NCBI RefSeq assembly: GCF_900088125.1
Contig: NZ_FLQT01000003.1
Location: 186,001 to 250,000, forward strand
Source: Peptoniphilus pacaensis
GTDB taxonomy: Bacteria > Bacillota > Clostridia > Tissierellales > Peptoniphilaceae
Length of the DNA stretch: 64,000 bases
Direction: 5' to 3'
This document shows, piece by piece, positions 54,665-63,851 of this stretch (its first letter is position 1; each line of letters opens with the position of its first letter). A program made the position numbers and the translations under genes. The notes beneath the pieces were generated by a model. That model had not been told where the DNA came from. It did not search any database and was given only the letters and a program-made list of their open reading frames with translations.

Positions 54665-57477
54665 CTCGTGACGGATCGGAGAAGCTCGTCGATGTTTTTT
54701 TCTTCCTCCGCCGTGAGCTTTACCACCGTCCAAATTCCGTCCGCCGTCGTAAAGAGATAGAGCTTCGGGAAGGTGCCGGTGATTTTTTCGTAGGCCATGC
54801 CGTAAAGGCCCAGCTGCAATCGATAGGTGGCCATGGTGCCGGTGCGCACGCCTCGCGCCCCGGTCTTGTAATCCACAATGGCCACGCCATCCGGTAATTG
54901 CCGCAGCTGATCGTAAAAACCTTCCAGGACGACGTCGTCGAATTCCGCGCGGAAGGGCACTTCCGTTGCGAGGACCTCTCCGCCGGTAAAGGTCATGTCG
55001 TAATTTTCGATGGCGCGGGAGAGTTCATCGGCTACGCCGTAAGATTCTGCTCTCGCCAAAAGTTTTTCGCGAAGGCCCGCCTCGGGCTTCCGCGCCCGCT
55101 GGGCGTAGTGATGAAATAAAATTCCCAGCTGCAGGTAATCCTTCTCGCCCTTGGGACCCTCTTTGCCCTCGTCGAAAATGGCTCTCCCCTTTAAGAGGCG
55201 GCTCGCGGATACCACGGGCTTGGGACGCGCCGGGATAATTTCTGCGACAGCTTTTTTCTGCGGCAAGGTCTTTTCTTCCGCAGAAGGTTCCACCGGTCGG
55301 GGCACGGCTTCTTCAAAGGCCATCTCTTGCAGGTAGGCTTGAAGCCCCGCCTCGCCCTCTTTTGATTTCAACACATAAACGTAGCGCTTCGCCCGGGTCA
55401 TGGCCACGTAGAGCAGGCGCAGATTCTCTTCCTTCGCCTTTTCCGCCGCGGCACTCCGGTTCATTTCGAAAATCGCCGGGGCTTCGGGATTTTTTATGCC
55501 CACGCCACGCTCGGGACTGTAGTTCCACAGGCCCCGCTCTGCGCGCTCCTTGGCGAAGAGATGGCCAAGATACACCCGCTCGTACTCCAGACCCTTGGCC
55601 TTGTGCATGGTGAGGATCTCCACGGCGTGATCGCCGCCCAGGGTTGCCGCCCCCGGATCCGACCGCTCCTCCAGCTCCCGAAGGCGAGAGAGAAAGCCCT
55701 CCATGTGGGCGCCGCGGCAGTCGTAGTCCTTGGCCATGGCGAGAAGCTGATCCACATTGGCCGCGGCCTGCTCACCGCCCTGCCTGTAGGCGTAGGCGCG
55801 AAAGCCGCTTTTCTCCACGAGGTCCAGCAGAAATTCGTAGGCGGAGAATTGTTCCGCCCTTTCGGCAAAAAATTTCTCCATAGCGTCCATTCGCTCGACG
55901 ATTTCTTTTCTGCAGGCTTCCCCCTTCACGATGTGAAGGACGTCTTCCTGATTCGCCCCGACAAAGGGCGTGCGCAGAAAGGCCGGGGACAGCTCGCCCG
56001 TGGCCTTCGCCTCCATGGCAAGGATCAAATCCCGCACTTCCCTCGCCGCGAAGAAACCATCGGCACTGCGGTTCACATAGCTGATGCCGTAGTCGCGAAA
56101 GACCTCTTCGTAAATTTTCATGTACTGCTTCCGCCAGAGCAAAAGGGCCCGGGATTCGGCGGGATGCTTTTGAATGTCCTCCACGATCCAGAGGGCTTCT
56201 TTTTTTACGGCCGCCTCCGCCTCGGCCTCACCGGTAAGGTCCACGCCCTTCAACGCCCAGTCCCCTTCCCCGTGGCCGGTAATAGGCTCGTAGTCGGGAA
56301 TTTTTTCCGAAAACATATGGCCGATGGCCGCCACCAAATCCTTGTGGGAGCGGTAATTGTTCACGAGAGCCATGGGCTCCGTGCCCTCCGTGAGCATGTG
56401 GCCGCGAAAAGCGTCGCCAACGGCCACGTCGGCGCCGCGGAAGGCGTAGATGGATTGCTTTCTGTCGCCGACGACGAAAAGTTTCCCCTCGCCCCTCAAG
56501 GCCTTCAGCATGCGAATCTGCAGGGGGTTCGTGTCCTGAAATTCGTCCACGAGAATGTGGTCGTAGCTGCAGGAGATCTTCCCCGATTCCAAAAGCGCCG
56601 TGGCCCGCTCTAAGAGATCGCTGAAGTCCAGGACGCCTATGGCGCGCTTCTCACGCCTGTAGGCCTCGTCGAGGAGATGAAAGGCGCGGCCGACGGCCTC
56701 GATAAAGGGGCGGTTCTTTTCCTCTTCCTGCAAAAAGAGGCGGTAACGCAAAGCTTCGTTTTGTTTTTTTATGTCTTCGTCTATTTTAAGCGACGACCCG
56801 TCGGGCATGTCCAAGAGAAAGGCCCGCTGCGCCTCTTCCGGCGCGATCTTTATCTTCTCGAGATCCGCCTCGTCTAAATACTTGGCCAGCTTCGACGCCT
56901 TGCTCTTCATGGTGCCCCTCAGCGTAGGCAGAAAATCCAGGTACTCCCTTAATACGTCATCCTCCGATGCCTCTCGCGGGCGAAAGTCTTCAAGGGCGCC
57001 TCGTGTGCGCAGGGCCTCGTAACTTGTTAAGAGCTCGTCCTTAAAGTAATTGGCCGTGGTGCCGGCGGTTTCAAGGAAGGAAATAAAATCCTCGTCGGAA
57101 AAAATATCCCCCGCCACTTTCTCGTAGCTCTTTTCCAAAAGAGCCCGGGCCTCGCCTTCGTCCAGCTGCTCCATGCCGCCGAGGGTGTCTCCCTCCACGG
57201 CATAAATGGAGAGCAGGTAGCGGCAAAAGCCGTCGATGGTCTTGACCACCAGCCGGTCCGTCTCCTCTTCCGTCAAGCTCGCCGCCATGCGGGCGGCCAT
57301 TTCCTCGGCGGCCCGATTGGTAAAGGTAATGGCAAGGACACTGCCCTCGGTTTCGGACAAAATCGCCTTTACCCGCTCGGTCAACACCTTGGTCTTCCCC
57401 GCGCCGGCGCCGGCGGTGAGAAAGACGGAGCGGTCGTAGGAATCCACTGCCCGCTGTTGTTGTTTATCCAATAACAT
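54661..57477 (-). CDS. addA: helicase-nuclease subunit AddA-like
   Basis: A 938-residue UvrD-like helicase with a C-terminal RecB-type nuclease. Helicase motifs: TAGAGAGKTK (residues 21-30), VDEFQDTN, GDRKQSIYAFRGAD, MHKAKGLEYERVYLG and RRL-like LLYVAMTRAKR. The nuclease end has VAIVDYKTGA (the D-x-K motif) near residues 870-880. It is shorter than B. subtilis AddA (1232), suggesting trimmed accessory domains. It overlaps addB by 14 nt, forming the double-strand-break end-resection pair. Confidence 0.87.
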   Translation of the reverse strand: MLLDKQQQRAVDSYDRSVFLTAGAGAGKTKVLTERVKAILSETEGSVLAITFTNRAAEEMAARMAASLTEEETDRLVVKTIDGFCRYLLSIYAVEGDTLGGMEQLDEGEARALLEKSYEKVAGDIFSDEDFISFLETAGTTANYFKDELLTSYEALRTRGALEDFRPREASEDDVLREYLDFLPTLRGTMKSKASKLAKYLDEADLEKIKIAPEEAQRAFLLDMPDGSSLKIDEDIKKQNEALRYRLFLQEEEKNRPFIEAVGRAFHLLDEAYRREKRAIGVLDFSDLLERATALLESGKISCSYDHILVDEFQDTNPLQIRMLKALRGEGKLFVVGDRKQSIYAFRGADVAVGDAFRGHMLTEGTEPMALVNNYRSHKDLVAAIGHMFSEKIPDYEPITGHGEGDWALKGVDLTGEAEAEAAVKKEALWIVEDIQKHPAESRALLLWRKQYMKIYEEVFRDYGISYVNRSADGFFAAREVRDLILAMEAKATGELSPAFLRTPFVGANQEDVLHIVKGEACRKEIVERMDAMEKFFAERAEQFSAYEFLLDLVEKSGFRAYAYRQGGEQAAANVDQLLAMAKDYDCRGAHMEGFLSRLRELEERSDPGAATLGGDHAVEILTMHKAKGLEYERVYLGHLFAKERAERGLWNYSPERGVGIKNPEAPAIFEMNRSAAAEKAKEENLRLLYVAMTRAKRYVYVLKSKEGEAGLQAYLQEMAFEEAVPRPVEPSAEEKTLPQKKAVAEIIPARPKPVVSASRLLKGRAIFDEGKEGPKGEKDYLQLGILFHHYAQRARKPEAGLREKLLARAESYGVADELSRAIENYDMTFTGGEVLATEVPFRAEFDDVVLEGFYDQLRQLPDGVAIVDYKTGARGVRTGTMATYRLQLGLYGMAYEKITGTFPKLYLFTTADGIWTVVKLTAEEEKNIDELLRSVTS

Positions 57478-59905
57478 CCGCCGCCTCCTTTCTGCACAAG
57501 TCGCCGTAGGGACAGTATTTGCACGCGTCCTCCTCCGCAGGCTCCGCGGGGAAGGCCCCTTTCTTTATGGACGCGATGACGCGATCCAAGGCATTTTCCG
57601 CCTCGTTTAAAAAGATGTCGAAGGCCTCGCCGTCGTACTTTTTCTCCTTGCCCAGGCGGCTGTAATTGCCGGCCCGTATCGTATCCCGCACCATGACCGA
57701 GGCCTTGGCGCCTTCCACGGAGACGTACTCCAGAGACGCCGGGCGATTGCCCATGGATCTTCGTGCCAGGGCATACAGGCTCAGCTGCATGACTTCATAG
57801 GCAGCCACCTTGTCGTATTTCGGCACGCCGCCGGATTTGTAGTCGATTAAAATTTCATCGCCGGATTCGTTTCGATCGATGCGATCGATGACGCCGTGAA
57901 TGGCCACGTCCTTAAAGGGATAGGTGAAGGCGGTCTCGAAGGCCGTGGGGCGAAAGCCTGCGTTTCTCTTTTCATCGGCCAGCCGCTCTTCCTCCGCTTG
58001 AATGGCGGCGAGGAGGGCCCGGGCCATGTCCTTCTTTTCCCACGCCCAAAGGTACTCGGGCCGCAGATAGCTCATCTTCTCGTCGTAGGCTGCGGCGACG
58101 AAGCCGGGCAGATCCTCCAGGCCGCCTGAGAAGTAGCGGGCCAGGGCTTCGTGATAAATGGTGCCCTTGGCCATAACCGGGCGGCCGTCCTCTTCTTCCG
58201 GTGCGGTCTTCAGCACTCGCTCGGCGTAGTAGCGGAAGGGGCAGCGCAAATAAGCGTCCACCGCCGAGGGGGACAGGCCTTTTTCCCTGAGTCTGTCGGC
58301 GAGCACCATCGCCGCTTCGGCGGAAAAATCGTCCTCTTCCGTGGAAAGCTCCCACATCTCTTCGTAGACTTCCCCGGTCTTATCCAAGTCCTCTACAGAA
58401 AAATCTTTATTCAACGCGGAAAAGATAGTTGCCTCTTCCCCGTCTCCCACTTTATAGAGATAAGATTTCTTCGACGAAGCCAATAAGTATGAGAGCCGAT
58501 CCGTCACCTCTTCCCCCTGAAAGAAATCGGGATAGAGGCCCGCGTCCATGGCGGCCCTTGCGACGGAGCGATTCATCAAACTGTCCTCTATCTTCGTCGG
58601 CATAAAATTCCCGTCCAGGGATGAGACGAAGAGGCGGTCGTAATCGCCGCCATAGGCCTCATCTAAGGACAGAATATCCACGCCGTAGGTCCCTTCCTTT
58701 TCCAAATGGGCGCAGAGAATGGACTCAAACTCCCTGCCGGAAATCCTGCCATAGTCCCCGGCAGCCTCGGCAAGTGCGTCGGCTAAATATTTTTGCGCCT
58801 CTTCGCCGAAAAATTCCGCCGCCTCCGTGCTCAGGCGGGCAAAATCATCCCAACCGCCTTCCTTTTCCCGCCGCCATCCGCGGAGCAGCTCTTTATATTT
58901 CAAAAGCAAGGCCTTTTTCTCGTCGCTTAAGTAATAGGGCAGGGGCTTTTCGAAAATTTCCGAAAGATCCATTGCGGGCAGCAATTCCAGGGCCGCTGCC
59001 AAAGCCTTGCCGTCCTCCATATTTGCCAAGGGGCCACGCAAAAAGGCGCTGGCCGACGCCACATCTTCTCCCCGCCGCCACATGAGCCGCAGATGACATA
59101 GGGCTTCGTCCCCCATGGCATAGCTGTAGCCCGCCGCGGGAATGCCGGCTGAGGCCAGGTGGGCCTTCATCGCCGTCCGGTCCCCTTCCTCATTCATAAC
59201 CACGCCGATCTTCAAGAGGGGATTCTCGGCGAGAGCCGCGGCAATTTTATCGGCCATATGGCGCAGGGCACGCTCCCCGTCCACGGTTTGAAAGAGGGAA
59301 ATATCGTTCGCTTCCTCTTTTTCATCGAAGGGAATGACCGCCACCACATGGGCGGCAACATCTAATTTTTTCAGGAGCAGGCGGTGCCGCTCCTTGTAAT
59401 GGGAAAAGCCCACGACGATGTACGTCCGCTCCGGGCTCACCTCCGCCGCCATGGCCTCGGCAAAGACGGCGGCATTCGTTACGCAGTCCGCATCCCTTAC
59501 GGCGTCTTTATAGGCGGTTAAAAGGGCTTCCTTGTCCTTGCGCCAGGAATAGGGCAGCTCCTCTTCCTCGATGCCCAAATAATTCACCTCATCACACCAC
59601 TGAAAGAGGCGGCGAATTTTTTCCATGTCCCGCACCGGGGCAAAGGCCGTGTCCCCTTCCCCCAATGCCTTGCGAAAGGTGTAGGCCGCCCGCCGCTGAT
59701 TGCGGGGACGCTCCATGGCAAGCTCCGCCATGAGGTCGTCGAAGGTAAAAAAGTTCACGCCTAAAAAGCCCACACCGGCAGCAAGGGCCTCTTTGCTTCT
59801 TGCAATCCACTTTCGATTGGGCATAATCAAGGTGGCGGCGTTTAAATCCACATCATCTCTTAAAGCTTCCACGCCGCTTCCCATAGGTTTATAAATAATT
59901 TTCAC
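57464..59905 (-). CDS. addB: AddB-like ATP-dependent nuclease subunit
   Basis: An 813-residue protein with a degenerate helicase N-half and a C-terminal PD-(D/E)xK nuclease: LIDYKSGG near residue 690. A probable 4Fe-4S set is Cys in YLRCPFRYY plus CKYCPYGDLC near the C-terminus. Start is a GTG at 59905 with AAAGGAGGG upstream. It precedes addA as in Firmicutes addBA operons; length is shorter than B. subtilis AddB (1166). Confidence 0.85.
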   Translation of the reverse strand: MKIIYKPMGSGVEALRDDVDLNAATLIMPNRKWIARSKEALAAGVGFLGVNFFTFDDLMAELAMERPRNQRRAAYTFRKALGEGDTAFAPVRDMEKIRRLFQWCDEVNYLGIEEEELPYSWRKDKEALLTAYKDAVRDADCVTNAAVFAEAMAAEVSPERTYIVVGFSHYKERHRLLLKKLDVAAHVVAVIPFDEKEEANDISLFQTVDGERALRHMADKIAAALAENPLLKIGVVMNEEGDRTAMKAHLASAGIPAAGYSYAMGDEALCHLRLMWRRGEDVASASAFLRGPLANMEDGKALAAALELLPAMDLSEIFEKPLPYYLSDEKKALLLKYKELLRGWRREKEGGWDDFARLSTEAAEFFGEEAQKYLADALAEAAGDYGRISGREFESILCAHLEKEGTYGVDILSLDEAYGGDYDRLFVSSLDGNFMPTKIEDSLMNRSVARAAMDAGLYPDFFQGEEVTDRLSYLLASSKKSYLYKVGDGEEATIFSALNKDFSVEDLDKTGEVYEEMWELSTEEDDFSAEAAMVLADRLREKGLSPSAVDAYLRCPFRYYAERVLKTAPEEEDGRPVMAKGTIYHEALARYFSGGLEDLPGFVAAAYDEKMSYLRPEYLWAWEKKDMARALLAAIQAEEERLADEKRNAGFRPTAFETAFTYPFKDVAIHGVIDRIDRNESGDEILIDYKSGGVPKYDKVAAYEVMQLSLYALARRSMGNRPASLEYVSVEGAKASVMVRDTIRAGNYSRLGKEKKYDGEAFDIFLNEAENALDRVIASIKKGAFPAEPAEEDACKYCPYGDLCRKEAADVIG

Positions 59906-59945
59906 GGTCCCTCCTTTCTTCCCTGTTATCTCAATCCGTTTTGAA

Positions 59946-60881
59946 TCACAGATGCAGGCGCTCCCTGATCCGCTGAAACTTTCCCTTGGGCTCGGAAATA
60001 AATACCTGTCCCGACACGTCGGGGAATTCGTCTGTTTCGGGAAAGACCAGCTTGTATGCGTGAAGTAGTTGGTGATGCAGATCTTCGAAGGCCCGGGAAG
60101 GACGGCCGTACTTTCTGTCGCCGACGACGGGATGGCCGATGGATGCCAGCTGCTGGCGAATCTGATGGGTGCGGCCCGTAATCAGCTCCGCCTCCACCAA
60201 GGTGTAATTCCCCGCCGACTTCAGGGGCCGGTAGATCCCCAGGGCGTCCTTGCCCTCGTCGCCTTCCACGACACGGTTCTTGTCTCCCTCTTTCTTCAGG
60301 CGATTCTCCACCTTCCGCTCGCCCTCTAAGACCCCTTCCACAATGGTCATGTAATATTTTTCCACTTCCCGATTGCGAATCCACTCGTTGGCCGCACGCA
60401 GGCCGGCGGCGGTCTTCGCCCCCAAGATCAAACCGCTGGTGTTTCTGTCCAGGCGATTGCAGATGGATGGCACGAAAGTCTTTTCGCCCCGAGGATTGTA
60501 GCTCTTCGTGTGGATCAAATAGGCCAACATATCGTCCACCATGTTTCGCTCGTAGGCCTTCCCCGTGCCGTGGCTCAATATACCCACGGGCTTGTCCATA
60601 ATGATGAAATCCGCCGATTCAAAGACGATGGCGGGGAACTTTCCCTTGGCCGACTTCGGCTCCTTGGAAAACTTCGCCAAGGTCTCGTCGGAAAAATAAA
60701 TCTCCACCGTGTCCCCGAGAGCCAGGACATCTTCTTCCTTGGCCTTTTTTCCGTTCACCGTAATGTTTTTCTTTCGAATGGATTTATAAAGCAGAGACGC
60801 CTTGGCATTGGGAAGCAGTTTTTTTAAATAGCGATCCAGGCGCATGCCGGCGTCGTTTGTGTCAATTTTGTTAGAGATCAC
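59946..60881 (-). CDS. RluC/RluD-family rRNA pseudouridine synthase
   Basis: A 311-residue enzyme: S4-like RNA-binding domain (LDRYLKKLLPNAKASLLYKSIRKK, partial) followed by the synthase domain with the catalytic Asp motif NRLDRNTSGLIL near residue 130, and TGRTHQIRQQL. It converts uridine to pseudouridine in 23S rRNA; the exact site is unclear. I use the GTG at 60881 because GAGGGG precedes it; the frame is open further upstream without a ribosome-binding site. Confidence 0.92.
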   Translation of the reverse strand: MISNKIDTNDAGMRLDRYLKKLLPNAKASLLYKSIRKKNITVNGKKAKEEDVLALGDTVEIYFSDETLAKFSKEPKSAKGKFPAIVFESADFIIMDKPVGILSHGTGKAYERNMVDDMLAYLIHTKSYNPRGEKTFVPSICNRLDRNTSGLILGAKTAAGLRAANEWIRNREVEKYYMTIVEGVLEGERKVENRLKKEGDKNRVVEGDEGKDALGIYRPLKSAGNYTLVEAELITGRTHQIRQQLASIGHPVVGDRKYGRPSRAFEDLHHQLLHAYKLVFPETDEFPDVSGQVFISEPKGKFQRIRERLHL

Positions 60882-60910
60882 GAGAGCCCCTCTTTCTTTC
60901 CTTCGGCTGT

Positions 60911-60940
60911 GATATAATATGTCATTATAATGATTATATC
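60911..60940. promoter_or_regulatory. divergent promoter palindrome
   Basis: Arms GATATAAT and ATTATATC with a 14-bp centre containing two more TATAAT-like boxes. It lies between the pseudouridine synthase gene and the MltG-like gene; on the plus strand it includes an extended -10 TGATATAAT. Confidence 0.45.
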
Positions 60941-60964
60941 GAAATCTACAGGAAAGGGAAAACA

Positions 60965-61660
60965 ATGAAATTTAACGGAAGAGCTTCGAAAGTTTTCGTC
61001 AACTTTTTGCGCTTTGTCGTCGTCACACTGGTGGTCCTCGTCCTGCTTTTCGTCATCAAGTGGCGGATGAACCATCTATTTTCCATGATGACGCCGGAAG
61101 AGAGCAAAGACACCACCATTACAGAGGAAATTCAGACTTCCAAAGAACAAATCGGAAAAATTTCCGACGCCGCCAAGGACGCCTCGGAAAAAACCACCTT
61201 ACTTAAAATCGAAACCACGGATCCCGATTCCGTAGCCAAGCACTTAAAGGAAGCGGGCCTTATTAACGACACCACGGCCTTCAGCAATATGACCAGGCGC
61301 TCGGGCATGGCACGCTATATTACGGCGGGCAGCTACGAAATTCCCGAAGGCGCCACCGCCGAAACGATTTTGAAAATGCTCACGGAAAATGGGCTGCAAA
61401 AGGCCACCCGCACCGTGAAAATCGAAATCCCCCAAGGTGCCACCGACGAAATCATCTGCGACATCGTTCTGAAAGAAGATTTAATCGCCGATCGCGCCAC
61501 CTTCCTTCAAATGATTCGCGACGCCGGCGCCGTGCCTAGCATTAAACCGGGCGGCTACGTCATCCACGCCCCCATTACGGCCACGGAGCTTTTGAACACC
61601 TTAACGAAATATGGCGATCAGGCAAATCAAAATCCCCCGGCGCCTCAAGAACAACAATAG
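60965..61660 (+). CDS. MltG (YceG)-like protein lacking the catalytic domain
   Basis: A 231-residue membrane-anchored protein: an N-terminal transmembrane helix (about residues 12-35) then a Glu/Thr-rich linker and two LysM-like subdomains seen as DPDSVAKHLKEAGLINDTTAF and KIEIPQGATDEIICDIVLKEDL. The layout matches the N-terminal half of endolytic transglycosylase MltG. The catalytic C-terminal transglycosylase region (with its Glu) is absent, and the protein ends in a Pro/Gln tail. It could be a regulatory paralogue of MltG. AAAGGGA precedes the ATG. Confidence 0.75.
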   Translation: MKFNGRASKVFVNFLRFVVVTLVVLVLLFVIKWRMNHLFSMMTPEESKDTTITEEIQTSKEQIGKISDAAKDASEKTTLLKIETTDPDSVAKHLKEAGLINDTTAFSNMTRRSGMARYITAGSYEIPEGATAETILKMLTENGLQKATRTVKIEIPQGATDEIICDIVLKEDLIADRATFLQMIRDAGAVPSIKPGGYVIHAPITATELLNTLTKYGDQANQNPPAPQEQQ

Positions 61661-61664
61661 CACA

Positions 61665-61706
61665 CAAAAAAGCCGCCCCTTGCACTTGCAAAGAGCGGCT
61701 CTTTTT
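61665..61706. terminator. bidirectional terminator between the MltG-like gene and trxB
   Basis: Stem AGCCGC / GCGGCT with an inner CTTGCA / TGCAAG pairing, T run on both sides. It serves the convergent genes. Confidence 0.75.
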
Positions 61707-61717
61707 ATGCCGTAAAC

Positions 61718-62641
61718 TTAATCGTATTGGACGATGCGCTTCGCCACGTCCATGGCGGCGACGCAACCTTCCCCGCAGGCATTAATGACCTGGCGGAAAT
61801 TTTTCGCCACAATGTCCCCGGCGGCATAGACGCCGTCTACGGCGGACATTTGGTTTTCGTCCACCTTCACATAGCCCCTGTCCAATTCCAAAAGGCCTTC
61901 CAAAAATTCCGTCTGAGGCTTTACGCCGACGTAGATAAAAATACCCAGAGGCCGGTCGCCTTTTTTCACCGTAAAGGTTTCGCCGGTCTTGTTATTGTAA
62001 AGGACCAGGCCGTCGGCCATGGCATCTCCCACCACTTCCTTCAGCTCCGTGTTCCAAAGCACGGAAATATTTTCGTGGGCCAAGGCTTTCTTCGCCAGGA
62101 AGCTTTCGGCGCGGAAGCTGTCTCTGCGGTGAACGATGGTCACCTTCGCCCCTAAATTGGCAAGGTAGAGGGCCTCTTCCACGGCGGAATTGCCGCCGCC
62201 GATGACATAGACGTCGCCGTTTTGGTAAAAGGCGCCGTCGCAGGTGGCGCAGTAGCTGATGCCTCGAGAGACGAACTCCTCTTCACCGGGCACGCCCAGG
62301 CGATTGGGCTTGGAGCCCGTGGCGGCGATGACGTACTTGCCCTCGTAGCTTCCGCCTTCCGTCTTCACGATTTTCTTGTCGCCCATATCTTCCACGGAAA
62401 GCACACGCTCCCGAATGGTGACCGCACCGAATGATGCCGCCTGCTTCGCCATGCGCATGGCGATAGCCATGCCCGTGTCCTCAGTAAGTGCCCCGGGAAA
62501 ATTTTCCAAAGACATGGTGAGGGCCATTTGCCCGCCTTCCAGCTCCGGCTCGAAGATCACCGTGCTTAAATGGGCGCGGCTCGCGTAAATAGCGGCGGTA
62601 AGCCCCGCCGGGCCGCCGCCGATAATCATCAGATCGTACAT
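61718..62641 (-). CDS. trxB: thioredoxin reductase
   Basis: A 307-residue FAD enzyme: GGGPAGLTAAIYASR (FAD-binding, residues 8-22), redox pair CATCDGAF near 133-140, NADPH-binding GGGNSAVEEALYL near 150-162 and the C-terminal GVYAAGDIVAKNFRQV. It reduces thioredoxin with NADPH. It follows the IPP isomerase by 9 nt, so the two are likely cotranscribed. Confidence 0.95.
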   Translation of the reverse strand: MYDLMIIGGGPAGLTAAIYASRAHLSTVIFEPELEGGQMALTMSLENFPGALTEDTGMAIAMRMAKQAASFGAVTIRERVLSVEDMGDKKIVKTEGGSYEGKYVIAATGSKPNRLGVPGEEEFVSRGISYCATCDGAFYQNGDVYVIGGGNSAVEEALYLANLGAKVTIVHRRDSFRAESFLAKKALAHENISVLWNTELKEVVGDAMADGLVLYNNKTGETFTVKKGDRPLGIFIYVGVKPQTEFLEGLLELDRGYVKVDENQMSAVDGVYAAGDIVAKNFRQVINACGEGCVAAMDVAKRIVQYD

Positions 62642-62650
62642 AATTCCCTC

Positions 62651-63673
62651 TTATTTCAATAATTCCAAGAGACGGCCCGTGGCCTTCCACTTCACCTGTC
62701 TCAGTTCCTCTAAATTTTTCGCTCCCACGAGGACCATGACGATCCTCGTCTTTTCCATCAGGTCGTTTAAATAGACCGAGGCGTAATCCACGCCGCCGTG
62801 AACGATGTATTTTAAAATTTCGCCGCTGATGGCACACATGTCGGCACCGAGGATCAAACACTTCACCAGATCCAGGCCGCTGCGAATGCCGCCGGATGCC
62901 GTAATGTGCAGGTCCTTCTTGCCCAATGCCACGGCTTCGTGAAGGGCGTAGGCCGTGGGAATCCCCCAGCCGTAAAGCTCCGTCATATCCGAATTAAAGT
63001 AGCGAAGATTTTCCACCTCGAAGAAATTCGTGCCGCCGTAGCCGGAAATGTCCACGTGGCGAATGCCCAGGTCGTAAAGCTTTTCCACCACGGAAGCATC
63101 CATGCCGAAGCCCACTTCCTTGACCAAAACGGGCACGTCCAGGGCCTCGTTCACGGCGCGGATCCGCTCCGCCGTGCCGCGAAAATCACGGTCCCCCTCT
63201 TCCATGGCCAGCTCCTGTGCCGGATTCAAATGAATCTGCAAGGCGTCGGCACGAATAATATCCACGGCCTTCTTCGCCTCGTCCACGGTTAAATTACCGT
63301 TCATATTCCCGAGGACGATGCCATTCTCGCCGACGATCTCCCGCACCACCTCAAAACTTTCCATGGCCTCGTCGTCTTCCATGGCGATGGTTTCGCTCCC
63401 CACGGCCATGGGCAGATCGAAGCGCTTGGCCAGCTCCGCCAAGTCGGAATTAATATTTTCCGCAAACTCCGTGCCCCCGGTAATGGCGTTGATCATCAGG
63501 GGGAAGTGAACCTCCCTGCCCAAATAGGTGGTGGAGGTGTCGATTTCATCTACCGAAAGCTCCGGCAGAGAAATATGGGGCAGATACATATCGTTAAACA
63601 GCGGATCGCCGCGGTAATCCGTCTTTAAATAATTTTCTACATGCTCTCTTTTTCTATATTTTCTCATGTGCAT
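62651..63673 (-). CDS. fni: type 2 isopentenyl-diphosphate delta-isomerase
   Basis: A 340-residue FMN- and NADPH-dependent enzyme of the Fni family: PLMINAITGGTEFAENIN, LPMAVGSE, ALQIHLNPAQEL, VLVKEVGFGMD and ISGYGGTNF motifs, then ITASGGIRSGLDLVKCL (FMN phosphate binding). It interconverts IPP and DMAPP. Start ATG 63673; a second ATG two codons on is equally possible. Upstream lies an 18-bp perfect palindrome. Confidence 0.93.
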   Translation of the reverse strand: MHMRKYRKREHVENYLKTDYRGDPLFNDMYLPHISLPELSVDEIDTSTTYLGREVHFPLMINAITGGTEFAENINSDLAELAKRFDLPMAVGSETIAMEDDEAMESFEVVREIVGENGIVLGNMNGNLTVDEAKKAVDIIRADALQIHLNPAQELAMEEGDRDFRGTAERIRAVNEALDVPVLVKEVGFGMDASVVEKLYDLGIRHVDISGYGGTNFFEVENLRYFNSDMTELYGWGIPTAYALHEAVALGKKDLHITASGGIRSGLDLVKCLILGADMCAISGEILKYIVHGGVDYASVYLNDLMEKTRIVMVLVGAKNLEELRQVKWKATGRLLELLK

Positions 63674-63689
63674 CCCAGCCTTTACTTAC

Positions 63690-63707
63690 TATGATAGATC
63701 TATCATA
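63690..63707 (-). promoter_or_regulatory. 18-bp perfect palindrome upstream of fni
   Basis: TATGATAGATCTATCATA, a perfect inverted repeat 17 nt before the start codon. It contains a TATGAT -10-like box on both strands, so a regulator bound here would block transcription. The regulator is unknown. Confidence 0.6.
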
Positions 63708-63788
63708 CCATCAAACGGCCTCCGCCTAAAGAAGTTTATAGTATTTATCAGCTGAAATTCTCCCCTAACCTCCTATTACTTAAATGTA

Positions 63789-63831
63789 AAATCTCCCTTC
63801 AATAAACTATATTGTTTACCGTAGGGAGATT
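63789..63831. terminator. hairpin terminator candidate between the XRE gene and fni
   Basis: Perfect 9-bp stem AATCTCCCT / AGGGAGATT with inner AATAAAC / GTTTA pairing; short T run only. Confidence 0.5.
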
Positions 63832-63851
63832 CTTAGTTTAACTATGTTTGT

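Noticed and set aside
55561-56613. 350-codon plus-strand frame opposite addA
   Set aside because: Shadow frame; helicase motifs on the minus strand are complete and continuous.
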